Part shown: positions 9,534 through 19,512 of the stretch, piece by piece
How positions within the stretch are numbered: the stretch's first letter is position 1
Layout: each line of letters begins with the position of its first letter
From: Photobacterium salinisoli
Lineage (GTDB): Bacteria > Pseudomonadota > Gammaproteobacteria > Enterobacterales > Vibrionaceae
Length of the DNA: 64,000 nt
NCBI RefSeq assembly: GCF_003614885.1
Contig: NZ_QZMS01000007.1
Coordinates: 558,001-622,000 of the forward strand
Direction: 5' to 3'
The notes under the pieces: model-generated
Databases searched by the model: none
Told to the model about the DNA's origin: nothing
What the model saw: only the letters and a program-made list of their open reading frames with translations
Translations under genes and position numbers: made by a program

Positions 9534-11705
9534 TCAGTCACCTAGCCGCTGCCGTAATTGTTCCAACTGCGGGTCACTGCCATAGGTTGTCAGCCAGCTC
9601 GACACCAGTTTATAGGCTTTCTCTCTTTGATTGAGTTGCTCCATCACCAACGCCAAGGCCAGGGTTGTTGGCCGGAAACCGGGTTGAATCTCATAGGCTT
9701 TTTGTAATTCAACCTGAGCATCCGGTAAGGATTTTTGCCGGATATACCATAACGCCAGTGCGTAGTGAGGATCGACCGCATTCGGATGCTCTTTTACGGC
9801 AAGCTTGAGAAGATCACCTGCTTTGTCGTCCCGGCCCGTTGCACGGTATAAATCCGCCAGGTTCAGTAAAGCATCCTGATAGTCAGGCGCAATGGTCAGG
9901 GCCTGACGGAAATAGGTTTCGGCGCTATGTGTATCTTGCTGATTCAGGCTGAACACACCCAGAATAACCTGCATGTCGGGCATACCTGAATTGAACTCTG
10001 AATCAGTGATGAACTCTTTATACAACATCTGCACCTGGTCGCTTTGTGCTTTGGTCAGCTGATAAAGCGGCAATCCAGCTAAGGCTCGGGCTATTTCATA
10101 GCGTACTGCCCTGACGGGTTCATCCAGGTGCGCAGACAACAATTGCCAGCGTTGCAAAACAGGTAACTGCATCGAAGAGCGTACGGTGCCAAGCCGGATC
10201 ATCCAGGACTCGTCATTGAGCAAATCCGCGATACTTTGCTGATCATTGTCCACTTGGACCGGGCTTAAACGCAGTGCCGCGCTGGCTCTTACAATGGCAC
10301 TGTAACCACCGTCATTGGCAATGTTTAACAGTGCTTTGTCCTTGTTTATTCCCTGATCGGCAGCCATGAAGGTGGTCGCAAATTCAGGTTTCTGAGGTGG
10401 CTTTTGTAAATCAGCCACCCATGCCTGAATTTTTTTCGTTGCCCAGGCGGGAGTCTGTTCTGTGTGGCAGGACGTGCAAGCGTCCGGACTGCCGACCTGG
10501 TGACTTAACAACGGATCAGGAACACGAAAACTGTGGTCTCGTCTGGCATCCACCCCCATGTAGGTGGTCTCTGTCATATGGCAGTTAACACACTGACTGG
10601 CTTTGTCATTTGTGTGATGATGATGAGCCACAGTATCGAACACGTCAGGATTATGGCACTGGCTGCACACCTGATTGCCTGGTTTTTTGAGTGCTAAGCT
10701 GTGCGGGTTATGGCAGTCGGAGCACACCACGCCATTTGCATGCATCTTGCTCTGCATAAATGAGCCATACACGTAAACTTCATCAAGCATCTGACCGTCC
10801 GGGTAGTAAAGCTCGGCTTCTATTAAGCGGGGAATATGCTGTTCGGCAAAACTGCGGTCTGGTTCCCACTGGCTGAGTTCCTGGCGGCGAGAGTGACAAT
10901 GCGCGCACACATCGACCTGATGCGGATTATTGCTGCTTGAACGGTATTTAATGCGGTGATGGGTATTTGGGTATTGCCACAGTGCCGGATTGCTGATGGT
11001 GTGTTTAAAGCCGAAATGCTGAGGAGATACTTGCGAATCTGAATGCGCCCAGGCGATGTGGTCTTTGCCAGCACCGTGGCATGACTCACAACTGACGTTG
11101 ATTTCATTCCAGGTCGTATTAAACGTATTGGTTTTTACGTCGAACTTGTTCACCAACCCGGTTGAATGGCAGCTGGCACAGCGGGTATTCCAGTTGAACT
11201 GAGTACCTGTCCAGTGAAACGGATCGTTGAAGTCAACGGCAGACTGTGCGGGAAGACCATGCGAGAGACTTTCGTGCTCAGGGTATAAATGATACCAGCG
11301 TTGCCCGCCCTGGGAGGCGGGTCTGCTGTCCCAGATAATACTCAGGACTTGTTTTCTGCCGTCATCAAAATCCACTATATATTGCTGCAGAGGAAATACC
11401 CCGAATGTATAGCTGATTTTGAAGTCTTCTAACTGGCCAAGTGCATTATCTGTTTTTACCCAAAACTCTTTGCCTTTGCGGTAAAAAGTGGAGGTGATTT
11501 TGCCATAAGTGAAGGAAGTGTTATTGAAATCGCCCTGAACAGATTCGTCTGTGGCTTTGAGCATCGCCGCCTGATGATGGCTGGTTGACCAGTCCTGATA
11601 GGCTTGCTGATGACATTGCTGGCAACTTTCTGAGCCGGCGTATTCCGAAGCGACGACAAAGGGAGAAAGCAAAGTCAGGCAGAGTACTATCCAAAGGGTA
11701 GCCAC
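9534..11705 (-). CDS. Octaheme cytochrome c with C-terminal TPR domain
   Basis: 723 residues from the GTG at 11705, chosen because AAAGGA lies 7 bases upstream; another GTG at 11720 has a weaker RBS. A signal peptide precedes VASEYAG. Eight CxxCH haem-binding motifs are visible: CQQCH, CASCH, CESCH, CAHCH, CSDCH, CSQCH, CVNCH and CTSCH, spread over the first 420 residues, several with the spacing of cytochrome c554/NrfA-like multihaem proteins. The last 300 residues carry HEAT-like and TPR helices (repeats around YQDALLNLADLYRATGR and YALALWYIRQK). It is probably a periplasmic electron carrier or reductase subunit. The substrate cannot be told from sequence, and no partner oxidoreductase lies next to it. 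Confidence 0.85.
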   Translation of the reverse strand: MATLWIVLCLTLLSPFVVASEYAGSESCQQCHQQAYQDWSTSHHQAAMLKATDESVQGDFNNTSFTYGKITSTFYRKGKEFWVKTDNALGQLEDFKISYTFGVFPLQQYIVDFDDGRKQVLSIIWDSRPASQGGQRWYHLYPEHESLSHGLPAQSAVDFNDPFHWTGTQFNWNTRCASCHSTGLVNKFDVKTNTFNTTWNEINVSCESCHGAGKDHIAWAHSDSQVSPQHFGFKHTISNPALWQYPNTHHRIKYRSSSNNPHQVDVCAHCHSRRQELSQWEPDRSFAEQHIPRLIEAELYYPDGQMLDEVYVYGSFMQSKMHANGVVCSDCHNPHSLALKKPGNQVCSQCHNPDVFDTVAHHHHTNDKASQCVNCHMTETTYMGVDARRDHSFRVPDPLLSHQVGSPDACTSCHTEQTPAWATKKIQAWVADLQKPPQKPEFATTFMAADQGINKDKALLNIANDGGYSAIVRASAALRLSPVQVDNDQQSIADLLNDESWMIRLGTVRSSMQLPVLQRWQLLSAHLDEPVRAVRYEIARALAGLPLYQLTKAQSDQVQMLYKEFITDSEFNSGMPDMQVILGVFSLNQQDTHSAETYFRQALTIAPDYQDALLNLADLYRATGRDDKAGDLLKLAVKEHPNAVDPHYALALWYIRQKSLPDAQVELQKAYEIQPGFRPTTLALALVMEQLNQREKAYKLVSSWLTTYGSDPQLEQLRQRLGD

Positions 11706-11821
11706 ATTTATTCCTTTCACTATTCTTTAAATGTCAGCACGTTGAATAAAGATTAAGTGAGGTCAGCGGTAAATGCCATGTTGGGACGTTCACCTAATGA
11801 TTTCGTCAGAGCGCTTACGAA

Positions 11822-11848
11822 GGAATAAAAAGGCCGCATTGCGGCCTT
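11822..11848 (-). terminator. Rho-independent terminator downstream of the PAS chemoreceptor gene
   Basis: AAGGCCGC and GCGGCCTT (between 11830 and 11848) form an 8-bp stem; read on the minus strand it runs into TTTTTATTCC. It ends the gene transcribed leftward from 13446. Confidence 0.8.
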
Positions 11849-11901
11849 GTGATTTCACGGCAGTGGTCGGGTAGAGCACTGCTTTTTCAGGGGGAAAAGG
11901 G

Positions 11902-13446
11902 TTAACCGAAAGATTTACTCAATCCTTCCAGAAACGTGACTTTCTCGCGCATTTGGCTTGCCGCCTGTTCCATGCGTGACATCATCGCCAGGTTGTCAGA
12001 CGAAGAGGTGGAAATTTGATGGACGTTGTTACTGATTTCCTGGGCCACAGTACCTTGCTCCTCCGCGGCTGCAGCAATTTGCGTTGAAATTTCAGCAATT
12101 TCATCCACCATGGACACTACTTCCAGAATACTGGCTGCCGTGTCATTGGTATGGGTGACACATTGTTGGGTCTTTTCAATACTCTCGGAAGAGGTTGCCT
12201 GCCATTGGTTCAGGGTGGCGTTGATATTAACAATGCTGGTTTTAATATTTTCAGTCGCGCCATGGGTACGCTGAGACAAGGCGCGCACTTCGTCAGCCAC
12301 TACCGCAAAACCTCGACCTTGTTCGCCGGCCCGTGCCGCTTCAATCGCGGCGTTGAGCGCTAGCAGGTTGGTTTGCTCTGCAATGCCCTGAATTTCCATC
12401 ATCATGGTTTCAATCTGTTCCGACACTTTAACCAGTGACTGGGCAGTTTGAGCGGCATTTTCGGTGTCTTTGGCCAAATCATTGATATTGTTTTGCGTGA
12501 GTTGCAGCACTTTGGTGGTATTGGCGCATTTTTGCTGCGCGGTAAGCACTTTGTCTGTCGTCAGCTGAGTATTCTGCGCAATTTCCCTCGCGACAGCAGA
12601 CATTTGGGTAATGGACGTTGCGATATGCTGGGTATCTTTGTCCTGATTGGAGATCGAGTCTCGGGTGGATATGGTGGCATTACTGAGTTCATCTGTGACT
12701 TCGCGAATGGTCAGCGCGGCATCATCGACCCGGCCAAGCACAGTTTTCAGCCGGGCATCGTTTAATTTCAAATGGAAATCGGCAATCGATGTCAGGTTGT
12801 CACCGCTATAGACAATGCGGGTGAGGGCATCATAGTCACTGGATAGCTGCTGAAAAAAACGGGGTACAGCAAATAGTTCACCCCTACAAAGGATCGCAAT
12901 GAAGATCAATGGAACAGCAGCGGATAGGAATTCGAACTGAGGGATATAAAAGTGCGTAAATGCCACGCACAGCGCGGTGAGCACAGCAGACAGTCCCAGC
13001 TTGGCCCAGCTGGATAAACGGAATCCATAAGGATTTTTTTCATTGTTCAGTTGCTGATAGACATGCGTAGCTGTGCTGATCATGTCCTGAGTTGGCTTGC
13101 GGCGTACCGATTGATAGCCAGAAACCCGATTGTTTTCGTATAGCGGGGTGACGTAAGCATCTACCCAGTAATGACTGCCGTCTTTACAGCGGTTTTTGAC
13201 AATGCCCCGCCAGGGTTTCTCTGCTTTGAGGTGGCTCCACAAATCACCAAATGCCGCTCTTGGCATGTCCGGGTGGCGGATAATATTGTGGTGCTGACCA
13301 ACCAATTCGTCGAAGCTGTAGCCACTGACTTCGACAAATTCGTCATTGGCATAGGTAATAACACCCTGTAAATCCGTTGTTGTCACTAACTGAGCGTTAG
13401 GATCCAGCACCACTTCCCGGTCATTGACCTGGCGATTTTTACGCAT
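11902..13446 (-). CDS. PAS-domain methyl-accepting chemotaxis protein (Aer-like)
   Basis: 514 residues from the ATG at 13446, preceded by GAGGGACAATTC. The N-terminal PAS domain (about 10-125) shows the Aer-type pattern [25 protein letters not shown] and [12 protein letters not shown]. Two short hydrophobic segments follow (about 145-190), then the coiled-coil signalling domain with the conserved hairpin tip [20 protein letters not shown]. Aer-type receptors sense redox state or oxygen through PAS-bound FAD and signal to CheA; FAD binding here is inference. There is no periplasmic ligand domain, so the input is cytoplasmic. The gene is monocistronic, with its own terminator. Confidence 0.88.
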   Translation of the reverse strand: MRKNRQVNDREVVLDPNAQLVTTTDLQGVITYANDEFVEVSGYSFDELVGQHHNIIRHPDMPRAAFGDLWSHLKAEKPWRGIVKNRCKDGSHYWVDAYVTPLYENNRVSGYQSVRRKPTQDMISTATHVYQQLNNEKNPYGFRLSSWAKLGLSAVLTALCVAFTHFYIPQFEFLSAAVPLIFIAILCRGELFAVPRFFQQLSSDYDALTRIVYSGDNLTSIADFHLKLNDARLKTVLGRVDDAALTIREVTDELSNATISTRDSISNQDKDTQHIATSITQMSAVAREIAQNTQLTTDKVLTAQQKCANTTKVLQLTQNNINDLAKDTENAAQTAQSLVKVSEQIETMMMEIQGIAEQTNLLALNAAIEAARAGEQGRGFAVVADEVRALSQRTHGATENIKTSIVNINATLNQWQATSSESIEKTQQCVTHTNDTAASILEVVSMVDEIAEISTQIAAAAEEQGTVAQEISNNVHQISTSSSDNLAMMSRMEQAASQMREKVTFLEGLSKSFG

Positions 13447-13821
13447 GAATTGTCCCTCTTCGTCACGCAATAGATGGTAAGCATTGTTGAACTGTTTGCA
13501 GTTCTTTTATTTATATGACACGTCTGACTCAACTCTAGATGAGGGATATTTAACCGCACAGGACAAATGCCGGGGATTTGAATTTCCTCAAAGAATGCAA
13601 ATTTAGTGGCATAAAAAGTAAGCAAAGCTGAAATCAGCGATTATTATCTATGCTCACCAGGTATCTTTTTGCAGTTAACGTGTCAGATGTATTGGATTCC
13701 ATAATTCCGCATTAATAGTGCGTCAATTCTGAGTTAACATTTAATAGAAAGTGTGGCGCTGAGATATTTGAGTGAGTGTTTGTCTGAATTTTGTCTCATG
13801 CGGTGAAGATATAGACGGAAA
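13447..13821. other. Intergenic region, no gene seen
   Basis: About 375 bases between the chemoreceptor start and the asnS terminator. It is AT-rich and should contain the chemoreceptor promoter, but I could not place convincing hexamers. Short reading frames here have no RBS or recognisable product. Confidence 0.5.
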
Positions 13822-13860
13822 GATAATAAAAAACCCTGCCAGCGAAAGCCGGCAGGGTTT
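13822..13860 (-). terminator. Rho-independent terminator of asnS
   Basis: AAACCCTGCC (13831-13840) and GGCAGGGTTT (13851-13860) pair over a 10-base loop; on the minus strand the stem is followed by TTTTATTATC. It lies 25 bases after the asnS stop. Confidence 0.9.
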
Positions 13861-13885
13861 GAGGGTTCAGCAAACGAATGGCTGA

Positions 13886-15286
13886 TTAGAAGTTCGCGGA
13901 ACGCGGTGTACGTGGGAATGGAATCACGTCACGGACGTTAGCCACGCCAGTTACGTAAGAAACCAGACGTTCAAAGCCCAGGCCGAAACCGGCATGCGGC
14001 ACTGTGCCGTAACGGCGCAGATCGCGGTACCAGTTCATATCTTCCGGGTCGATGTTCATTGCACGCATGCGCTGATCAAGAATATCCAGACGTTCTTCAC
14101 GCTGAGCACCACCGATGATTTCACCAATGCCAGGTGCCAGAACGTCCATTGCCGCTACCGTCTTGCCATCATCGTTCATACGCATGTAGAAGGCTTTGAT
14201 GTCTTTCGGGTAGTTCTTCACGATAACAGGGGCGTTAAAGTGCTCTTCGGCCAGATAGCGCTCGTGCTCGGAAGACAGGTCGATACCCCACTCAACGTCG
14301 AACTCGAACTGACGGCCGGACGCTTTCAGGATCTCAATGGCATCCGTGTAATCCACCTGAGCAAAATCAGATTCAACGAATTTTTCCAGACGGGTGATCG
14401 CTTCTTTGTTGATACGCTGTGCGAAGAATTCCAGATCATCGCGGCGCTCGGCCAACACGGCTTTGAATACATACTTGAGCATGTCTTCAGCCAGTTTGGC
14501 GACATCGTTCAAATCAGCGAAGGCCACTTCTGGCTCAACCATCCAGAATTCAGCCAGGTGACGACTGGTGTTGGAGTTTTCAGCACGGAAGGTCGGGCCG
14601 AAGGTATACACTTTACTCAGAGCACAGGCGTAGGCTTCAGCGTTCAGCTGGCCGGAAACGGTCAGGAAAGTCTCTTTACCGAAGAAGTCTTCGTTGAAAT
14701 CGACTTTGCCTTGTTCGGTGCGTGGCAGGTTCTCCAGATCCAGCGTAGACACGCGGAACATTTCACCGGCACCTTCTGCGTCAGCAGCAGTGATCAGCGG
14801 GGCAGATACCCAGAAGTATCCCTGTTCGTGATAGAAGCGGTGAATGGCCTGAGACAGGCAGTTACGTACCCGGGCTACCGCGCCAATGACATTGGTACGC
14901 GGGCGCAGGTGAGCCACTTCACGCAGGTACTCAATCGAGTGACGTGTTTTCGCCATTGGGTAGGTGTCTGGGTCATCAACCCAGCCAACGACGTTGACCT
15001 CAGTCGCTGCCAGTTCGAAGTCCTGGCCCTGAGCCGGAGATTCAACCACTTTACCGGTCACTTCCACTGAACAGCCAGTTGTCAGTTTCAGTACTTCTTC
15101 CTGGTAATTATTCAGTGAATTCGGGACCACGGCCTGAATCGGGTCGAAACAAGAGCCGTCATAGAGGGCAAGGAAAGAGATTCCGGCTTTGGAATCCCGA
15201 CGTGAACGGATCCAACCGCGTACAGTGATTTCACTGTCTACCGCAATCTTACCGCTCAGTACGTCTGAAACAGGCGCGTAAGTCAT
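13886..15286 (-). CDS. asnS: Asparagine--tRNA ligase
   Basis: 466 residues, the normal length for bacterial AsnRS. It has an N-terminal OB-fold anticodon-binding domain (about 1-105, with [18 protein letters not shown]) and a class II aminoacyl-tRNA synthetase core. Class II motif 2 is seen as [21 protein letters not shown] and motif 3 as [15 protein letters not shown] near the C-terminus. It charges tRNA-Asn with asparagine in the cytoplasm. The gene stands alone between two intrinsic terminators. The start ATG is near the expected [10 protein letters not shown] beginning of enterobacterial and Vibrio enzymes. Confidence 0.97.
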   Translation of the reverse strand: MTYAPVSDVLSGKIAVDSEITVRGWIRSRRDSKAGISFLALYDGSCFDPIQAVVPNSLNNYQEEVLKLTTGCSVEVTGKVVESPAQGQDFELAATEVNVVGWVDDPDTYPMAKTRHSIEYLREVAHLRPRTNVIGAVARVRNCLSQAIHRFYHEQGYFWVSAPLITAADAEGAGEMFRVSTLDLENLPRTEQGKVDFNEDFFGKETFLTVSGQLNAEAYACALSKVYTFGPTFRAENSNTSRHLAEFWMVEPEVAFADLNDVAKLAEDMLKYVFKAVLAERRDDLEFFAQRINKEAITRLEKFVESDFAQVDYTDAIEILKASGRQFEFDVEWGIDLSSEHERYLAEEHFNAPVIVKNYPKDIKAFYMRMNDDGKTVAAMDVLAPGIGEIIGGAQREERLDILDQRMRAMNIDPEDMNWYRDLRRYGTVPHAGFGLGFERLVSYVTGVANVRDVIPFPRTPRSANF

Positions 15287-15452
15287 GATGTCATTATTCT
15301 CCGTTTAGGCACGACTGAGTGCTGTGCTTAATTTACTGTCCAAAACAGCAATATTACCTGTCTTGACACAAGCATCAAGCCTTGATGCATTACCTGATGG
15401 GAAATAATCACATTGTGTCGTGTTTTGTGTTGATTAAATAATCGCTGAGGCA

Positions 15453-15483
15453 AATCTGGCGGCCGATTTCAGGCCGCCAGATT
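15453..15483 (-). terminator. Terminator-like perfect 12-bp hairpin
   Basis: AATCTGGCGGCC (15453-15464) pairs perfectly with GGCCGCCAGATT (15472-15483) over 7 bases, 11 bases after the lipoprotein stop. The minus-strand T-run is short (TTT), while the plus side continues GATTTTT. Confidence 0.75.
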
Positions 15484-15493
15484 GATTTTTACC

Positions 15494-18355
15494 CTAAGGC
15501 GAGGGTGTCGCTGGTGGTGTTAAGTCGCACGTTTCTCCGTCCCTTAAGATAGTGCCGGGGTATGGGCTGTCAGGCAACGGGGCTTCCGTGGGTGTCTGCA
15601 CCGTCACTGCTGGCACATTGGCCGCCGGGATCAGCGCAACCACATCGCTCCACATCTCGCCGTCGTCTGCACCCAGTGCGGGTGTCGCACTCTGCCAGCG
15701 GGTGAAGTGATTGAAGCCTTTGACCGTTAGCATCAATCCATCGGTATCAGAGACCTTAATCCACTCTTTGAAATTGCCGGTCGGGAATCGTTTGGCGCCG
15801 TTGGTGAACACTGCGTCGATCTCCGATTGGGCCATGGCATTTTCGTAATACAGCGTGCCATCCGCTTCAAGTTTCCAGCGGATCGGGATGTCAAAACCGC
15901 AGCCGTCACTGTCTTTGTAGCGACCGGTATTAAAGCCGCTCTGACTGTCTGCCTGTGCATTCAGGACCAAATGTCGTGAGGTGTCGCTGAATGTCAGAGC
16001 CTTACCTGCCAGCATGCTTTGGGTGAAGCGGGGTGTTCTGCCTTCCCAGCTGACGGTGCAACTGGCTGCCTGGCTGGTGAAGGCTGCCTTGGTTTTCGCT
16101 GTTGCAGGCATCTGGGTGCTGCTGTTCCAACCGGAATCATTGGCTGTGCAGGCAACCAGCGTGTCAGGAGCATATTGCTTGGTCATCAGGTTATCTATCA
16201 GGCTGTTATTGGCCCCGCCTAAGTCGGTCTGGCTGAAATATTTAATGGCCAGAATCGGACGGTCCTGATATTTCTTGTGGGTGAGCGCCCATAACTGGTA
16301 ATCGCTGAATGTATCATTGCTGTTTTCAGTCAGGCGCAGAAAACCATTGTCATTCAGTGTCCAGCTGCGGTTGCTGCTGCCCGGTTGTAAGACGGTATTG
16401 AGGTAATACTCCCAGGTGTTGTCGCTTTTCAGGATCAGCGTTTCCAGCTCGCCCAGCGAGCCCGGGTCAGTGGAGATTTGCACCAGATGCTGATCAACCA
16501 GGCTGTTGACGCTGTCAGTGACGAAACGCTCGTCGCCGCCACATTCTGTTACTGAATTGAGGAACTGATCTTCAGTGGCCGGGGAGATGTTGCCAAAGCT
16601 GCAGTCGCCAAAAGCAGGCAGATTATCGCGGGAGGTCACCGCATAGATCTCTTCTTTGGCGGCGTGATTAAAGCCGGCGAAGTGGTAGTCGGTGTCTTTC
16701 AGAATCGCCTGACCCTGATGTACCGCACCTTGTTCGACGACTAAAAATAAGTAGGGCGTATCAAAGGGATAGTGGTTAGCCAGCTGTTTGATGACATCAG
16801 GCACGGCGAACTGGAACATTTCTTTACCCAGTGCAGACACCGCACCCCAGATACCGGTTTCAACCACAATCCAGTCATCACCGCCGACATTGACCCAATA
16901 GTTGGCCTGATGGGTGCCATTAAGCACTAATTCCACCACCACGTTATCGGTCAGATGATAACCGTTGACCTGCTCAATACTGCCAGCGCGTTCTACCGAC
17001 ACCATGTCCTCAAGGGAGGTATAAGGGACGGTCGGGTTGTCTCTGGGCGCTACAGTACACTCGTCGCCACCGACCTGAGTGTTACACAGCAGCATACGGG
17101 TGGCCACCGGGTTCCAGGTGAAATAGTAGCCTTTGGCGGCTTCACCAAAGGTGGTGTCTGCGGGCACGTAACGGGTCATGAAATGGTTTTCTTTGGTGGT
17201 GAGAAAGTCATGCATTTTCAGGCCAGCCAGTGAATAGCTGTTGACCCGCATGGTGATGTTGCGGCCATCGGCTTCTTCAAGTCCGGCATCAGTCATGCTG
17301 GCGGTGCTGCTGGAAGAAATCAGCACTTTGAAATACTCGTACAGATCTTTCCAGCCGGTGGAGGTCAGAATTTGCCCCTTTATCGCATCGTCTTTGCTGT
17401 CGAACTGAACCAACCCCTGTTCGCTGAGGTAGGTGAAATCTTCCGTCAGTGAAATATCGCTCTGGCCATTTTTGGTCCAGCGCCAGTCGACTTGGCGGGT
17501 TTCATTGGTGGCGGTATCCGGGCTGTTGTAGTCCATCATGTCAGCTTCAAGGGTGCTGCCTGTGTTTGAGCTGTGGCTGGCCAGACGCCAGAAGCCCGAA
17601 TTGAAGATGGTGGCTATCTCGTCTTTTTGCGCCGTCAGCTCGGTATATTTGCGGGTCATGATCCCTTCAAGGATGTCATTGACTATGCTGAGCGACATCA
17701 GATTACTCAGGCTGACGCCATTAAGGCCCAGTTTGGGGATCAGGGTGACACTTAGCTCATCAGCCAGTTCATTGACGAAATCACCGGCATCCCGGACATC
17801 GATATTACTGGGATCACTGACGGTTTCACTGAATATGCCCCAATGGCCGTCTGCAGCGACGCGTTTGATCAACGCGCGGTAAGCCAGTGTGGTTTTTAAA
17901 GACAGGGCGATTTCGGTATCCGTTAACGGAGTCATGAAAAGATTGGTCGGTAAGGCATCACCGATAGCAAATTGCGGCACGCCATTGAGATCCAGCACCA
18001 GCACGCCATGCAGCAGCAGCGGTACCTGGGCTTCAATACTGTAGTTGCCGTCTGTCATCGCAAAACTGGTGATGTCACCCTGACCCATGACTTTACCCTG
18101 CTGATTGATAAACAATACAGCAAAGTTGTCTTGGTACAGTTCCGGGGTGGCCGCGTAAGCCTGGCTGACAGGACTCCAGCTCACTCTTTGCTGTGCTGTC
18201 ATCAACCCGGCAGGCAAGTCGACAGTGACGGTAAATTTGGTTTTAACGGGTGGCAGCTCAGCAGGTTGAATGCCTGCATCATCTCCGCCGCCACCGCACG
18301 CAGAAAGCAGGCCAGCCAGAAACAGGCTCAGACCAAGTCTCAGATAGGTGCGCAT
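15494..18355 (-). CDS. Very large predicted lipoprotein of unknown function
   Basis: 953 residues. A lipoprotein signal is clear: MRTYLRLGLSLFLAGLLSAC, with the lipobox LSAC and the modified Cys at residue 20, followed by GGGGDD. The acidic residues after the Cys suit either membrane, so the final location is unsure. I do not recognise a domain. The first 200 residues look beta-rich and may be Ig-like (TKFTVTVDLPAG, YSIEAQVPLLLHGVLVLDL); the later part has paired cysteines (CNTQVGGDEC, CSFGN, CGGDE, CTAND, CDLTP), which may form disulfides, and many aromatic residues. It stands alone between queE and asnS, with an RBS AGGGGAA. It could bind a carbohydrate or another surface ligand, but nothing in the sequence proves it. 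Confidence 0.75.
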   Translation of the reverse strand: MRTYLRLGLSLFLAGLLSACGGGGDDAGIQPAELPPVKTKFTVTVDLPAGLMTAQQRVSWSPVSQAYAATPELYQDNFAVLFINQQGKVMGQGDITSFAMTDGNYSIEAQVPLLLHGVLVLDLNGVPQFAIGDALPTNLFMTPLTDTEIALSLKTTLAYRALIKRVAADGHWGIFSETVSDPSNIDVRDAGDFVNELADELSVTLIPKLGLNGVSLSNLMSLSIVNDILEGIMTRKYTELTAQKDEIATIFNSGFWRLASHSSNTGSTLEADMMDYNSPDTATNETRQVDWRWTKNGQSDISLTEDFTYLSEQGLVQFDSKDDAIKGQILTSTGWKDLYEYFKVLISSSSTASMTDAGLEEADGRNITMRVNSYSLAGLKMHDFLTTKENHFMTRYVPADTTFGEAAKGYYFTWNPVATRMLLCNTQVGGDECTVAPRDNPTVPYTSLEDMVSVERAGSIEQVNGYHLTDNVVVELVLNGTHQANYWVNVGGDDWIVVETGIWGAVSALGKEMFQFAVPDVIKQLANHYPFDTPYLFLVVEQGAVHQGQAILKDTDYHFAGFNHAAKEEIYAVTSRDNLPAFGDCSFGNISPATEDQFLNSVTECGGDERFVTDSVNSLVDQHLVQISTDPGSLGELETLILKSDNTWEYYLNTVLQPGSSNRSWTLNDNGFLRLTENSNDTFSDYQLWALTHKKYQDRPILAIKYFSQTDLGGANNSLIDNLMTKQYAPDTLVACTANDSGWNSSTQMPATAKTKAAFTSQAASCTVSWEGRTPRFTQSMLAGKALTFSDTSRHLVLNAQADSQSGFNTGRYKDSDGCGFDIPIRWKLEADGTLYYENAMAQSEIDAVFTNGAKRFPTGNFKEWIKVSDTDGLMLTVKGFNHFTRWQSATPALGADDGEMWSDVVALIPAANVPAVTVQTPTEAPLPDSPYPGTILRDGETCDLTPPATPSP

Positions 18356-18486
18356 AACATTTCCCCTGAATACTCAATGCAGCACGTGTTGTACCAATCT
18401 CATGGCCGATCATAGGCGGTCCGATTGGTTTCGGTGTTTGGGCTGAGTATAGGTAAGCGGCGGGCAGGAAAATGTAAAACCCTATG

Positions 18487-18530
18487 GGTCGTCTCATCTG
18501 TTGAGACAGCATCTAAGAATTGAGACGACC
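18487..18530. repeat. Nested inverted repeats between queE and the lipoprotein gene
   Basis: GGTCGTCTCA (18487-18496) pairs perfectly with TGAGACGACC (18521-18530). A further TGAGAC (18502-18507) can instead pair with the GTCTCA at 18491-18496 over five bases, so two hairpins exclude each other. On the minus strand the structure follows the queE stop by 31 bases and runs into GGGTTTTACATTTTCC, so it may end queE transcription. It could also be a regulator site for the lipoprotein gene 130 bases further on. Confidence 0.5.
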
Positions 18531-18561
18531 GGAAACAGGGTGGGCTGAGGTGCCAGGGTAA

Positions 18562-19230
18562 TCAGGCAATCGACAGGTATTTGTGTGTCTGGATAGACAG
18601 ACGCCAGTTACGGGCAATACAGGTTTGAATACACAGTTCGGTGGCTCTGGCTTTCTGGCTGATGGGTTGCAGGGCGATGGTCACTGTGTCCTGCAGAGGC
18701 ACACTGGCTAACAGCGCATCTAACTGGTCGATATCCTTTTGCGTGCCGACAGGATGCTTGATTTCATTGGCGCGTGACAGCGCACCGGGCAAAACGGGGA
18801 GTTTGCCTTTCATGTTAATTTTCGGGGAAACAGTTACCCAGGTATTCTCTGTCGCCAGTACCTCATAAGTCCCGCTGGTTTCAATCTGGCAACGGAAACC
18901 GCTGGCTTCCAGCTGCTCGGTCAGCGGGCGTAAGTCATACAGACAAGGTTCGCCACCGGTAATCACAACATGCTTTGCAGTGTAACCCTGCTCAATCAGT
19001 AGGTTGACAATGCCGCTGGCATCAAGAGAAGTCCAGCTTGGCGAGTCGCCCTGTTTGGCAAGCATGGCGCTGACGTTCACTTCATCCTGAGGTTCGGCGC
19101 TCCAGGTTTGCTTTGTGTCACACCAGGCACAGCCGACAGGGCAAACTTGCAGACGGACAAAAATAGCCGGCACGCCTGTGAAAACACCTTCACCCTGGAT
19201 GGTTTCAAAGATTTCATTGATTTTGTACAC
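18562..19230 (-). CDS. queE: 7-carboxy-7-deazaguanine synthase
   Basis: 222 residues from the GTG at 19230, preferred because TGAGGT lies 6 bases upstream and the protein then begins MYKINEIFETIQGEG as in relatives. The radical-SAM cluster motif CX3CX2C is C30, C34, C37 (CPVGCAWC). GGEPCLYDL supplies the SAM-binding GGE motif, and KINMKGKL lies in the C-terminal part. QueE converts 6-carboxy-tetrahydropterin to 7-carboxy-7-deazaguanine in the queuosine pathway. No other queuosine gene lies beside it in this window. Confidence 0.93.
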   Translation of the reverse strand: MYKINEIFETIQGEGVFTGVPAIFVRLQVCPVGCAWCDTKQTWSAEPQDEVNVSAMLAKQGDSPSWTSLDASGIVNLLIEQGYTAKHVVITGGEPCLYDLRPLTEQLEASGFRCQIETSGTYEVLATENTWVTVSPKINMKGKLPVLPGALSRANEIKHPVGTQKDIDQLDALLASVPLQDTVTIALQPISQKARATELCIQTCIARNWRLSIQTHKYLSIA

Positions 19231-19449
19231 GGCTGACCTCAAAACAATCAAGCAAGTTAACGCGAAAAAGGGTGTTTTTATACCCTGAACCTCAAAGGGC
19301 GCGTATTATGTCAGAACCCTGCGCCATTGTCTCTAGAGCCACATATCTTTCAATCATGTAGTTTGTTTGGCCGGCCCGGTAAAGCGAAGACCAAAAGGGA
19401 CAGACTGGTCGTGACTGGGTTCACGTCCTTGGCACAAGGGGCTTCACAA

Positions 19450-19465
19450 TTACTTCGCAAAGTAA
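19450..19465 (+). promoter_or_regulatory. Candidate Mlc self-operator
   Basis: TTACTT-CGCA-AAGTAA (19450-19465) is a perfect inverted repeat flanked by A/T-rich sequence, 47 bases before the mlc start. It resembles the A/T-flanked, CG-centred sites bound by NagC/Mlc repressors; E. coli mlc represses itself. Confidence 0.4.
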
Positions 19466-19512
19466 AAAAATTCAACTTCTTGCGTATTCGTTAACCTTTG
19501 AGGATCCAGAGC

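Noticed and set aside
13994..15070. Long reading frame (358 codons) opposite asnS
   Set aside because: It is exactly antisense to a highly conserved housekeeping gene, has no recognisable protein features and is explained by codon bias of the sense strand.
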